Shown one piece after another: positions 63,334 to 64,000 of a stretch of 64,000 nucleotides of DNA (within the stretch, counting starts at the first letter, position 1; each line of letters opens with the position of its first letter). The DNA comes from Winogradskyella schleiferi. GTDB lineage: Bacteria; Bacteroidota; Bacteroidia; Flavobacteriales; Flavobacteriaceae. Under the pieces are notes generated by a model. It searched no databases and had not been told where the DNA came from. It saw only the letters and a list, made by a program, of their open reading frames with translations. The stretch is taken from NCBI RefSeq assembly GCF_013394655.1, contig NZ_CP053351.1, positions 2,572,501-2,636,500 of the forward strand, read 5' to 3'. Position numbers and translations under genes: made by a program.

Positions 63334-64000
63334 ATGACTTTAAACTGTGTAGTTGTTGATGATTCCGCGATTCAGCGCCTCTCTATAGTTAAGTTAATTG
63401 AGAATCATTCCTCACTTAATCTTATTGCAGAGTACAGTAGTGCGTTAGAAACAAAAAACGGTCTTAATACCCATAAAGTAGATCTTATCTTCTTAGATAT
63501 AGAGATGCCTGTATTAAACGGTTTTGAATTACTTGATGTACTCAACAACAAACCCCAAATTATTTTTGTTACCGGTAAAACCGAGTATGCTTTTAAAGCA
63601 TTTAATTACGATGCCACCGATTATCTTCAGAAACCAATCACTAAAGAACGTTTTAATACTGCCGTAGAAAAAGCTATTGAGCAGCACAAATTGAAACTGG
63701 ACTTTAACGAAACTGATGGTGAGCATATCTTTGTAAAAAGTAACCTTAAAAAACGTAAAGTTTATATTAAGGATATTAAATGGATTGAAGCCCTTGGTGA
63801 TTACGTAAAAGTGGTTACAGAAGAAAACAGCTTGGTAGTATTATCTACGATGAAAGCTTTTGAACAAGAGTTACCAGAAGGTAAATTTTTAAGAATCCAC
63901 AAGTCCTATATTGTGAACCTCGATAAAATTGACCGATTTAACAGTAAAAATGTTGAAGTTGGAGCTTATGAAATTCCATTGAGTCGAAATAAAAAGACGC
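63334..64000 (+). CDS. LytTR-family response regulator, 3' end outside window
   Basis: From ATG 63334 the frame is open to the end of the window (222 codons). It has a receiver domain (CVVVDDSAIQRLS, LIFLDIEMPVLNGFELL with the phospho-acceptor Asp, DYLQKPITK) and the start of a LytTR domain (KKRKVYIKDIKWIEALGDYV, FLRIHKSYIVNLDKI). It is divergent from the rpsF operon with a shared gap of 202 bases. The partner kinase is not visible and may lie beyond the window. Confidence 0.9.
   Translation, partial: MTLNCVVVDDSAIQRLSIVKLIENHSSLNLIAEYSSALETKNGLNTHKVDLIFLDIEMPVLNGFELLDVLNNKPQIIFVTGKTEYAFKAFNYDATDYLQKPITKERFNTAVEKAIEQHKLKLDFNETDGEHIFVKSNLKKRKVYIKDIKWIEALGDYVKVVTEENSLVVLSTMKAFEQELPEGKFLRIHKSYIVNLDKIDRFNSKNVEVGAYEIPLSRNKKT

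Overview
The window is a 64 kb, AT-rich stretch of a Bacteroidota chromosome, most likely a member of the Flavobacteriaceae. The evidence is a SecA with the long Bacteroidetes-type insertion, type IX secretion (T9SS) type A and type B sorting domains, a PorP/SprF-type protein next to a SprB-like giant adhesin, LytS/LytTR two-component pairs, promoters of the form TTG-N19/20-TAnnTTTG, and little use of Shine-Dalgarno sites.

Layout. 1-7.3 kb: a partial methyltransferase, a LolD/MacB-type ABC ATPase, a PduO-type cobalamin adenosyltransferase, a small acidic DUF2795-like protein, secA and an outer-membrane barrel. 7.3-15.1 kb: a repeat-rich accessory region with a GIY-YIG nuclease flanked by palindromic repeats, a lipoprotein, DoxX, a 2 kb array of dispersed repeats mixed with copies of the 3' end of a NYN/OST-HTH gene, decayed genes, and two tiny hydrophilic-protein genes too short for routine gene callers. 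15.2-17.0 kb: a LytS-like/LytTR pair. 17.2-29.6 kb: a minus-strand type I restriction-modification island (hsdR, hsdS, hsdM) holding a DUF6161-like membrane protein, a PD-(D/E)XK protein, a NUC1-type nuclease, a DUF3883 protein and a PLD-like protein. 29.6-35.4 kb: a secreted barrel-like protein, an EEP-family phosphatase/nuclease, and a second 2 kb repeat array with a microsatellite. 36-38 kb: a canonical LytS/LytTR operon. 38-56.4 kb: secreted and surface proteins (two T9SS type A proteins, a type B giant with its SprF partner), a DASS transporter and an intact IS3-family element. 56.6-64 kb: hisS with a large internal insertion, a MacB-like permease, a GDPD lipoprotein, the rpsF-rpsR-rplI operon and a partial LytTR regulator.

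The most interesting signal is in the restriction island. Two cargo genes, the DUF6161-like gene and the NUC1-type gene, each sit directly after a complete host gene (hsdR and hsdS). Each is followed by a second, diverged copy of that same host gene's 3' end. Single-gene cargo therefore appears to be bracketed by direct copies of the upstream gene's tail inside a translationally coupled operon. A possibly related theme is the repeated amplification of the NYN gene's tail beside a structured dispersed repeat. A third is a GIY-YIG nuclease gene between two direct copies of a palindromic repeat whose stems covary between copies. These are sequence observations; the mechanisms proposed are inference.
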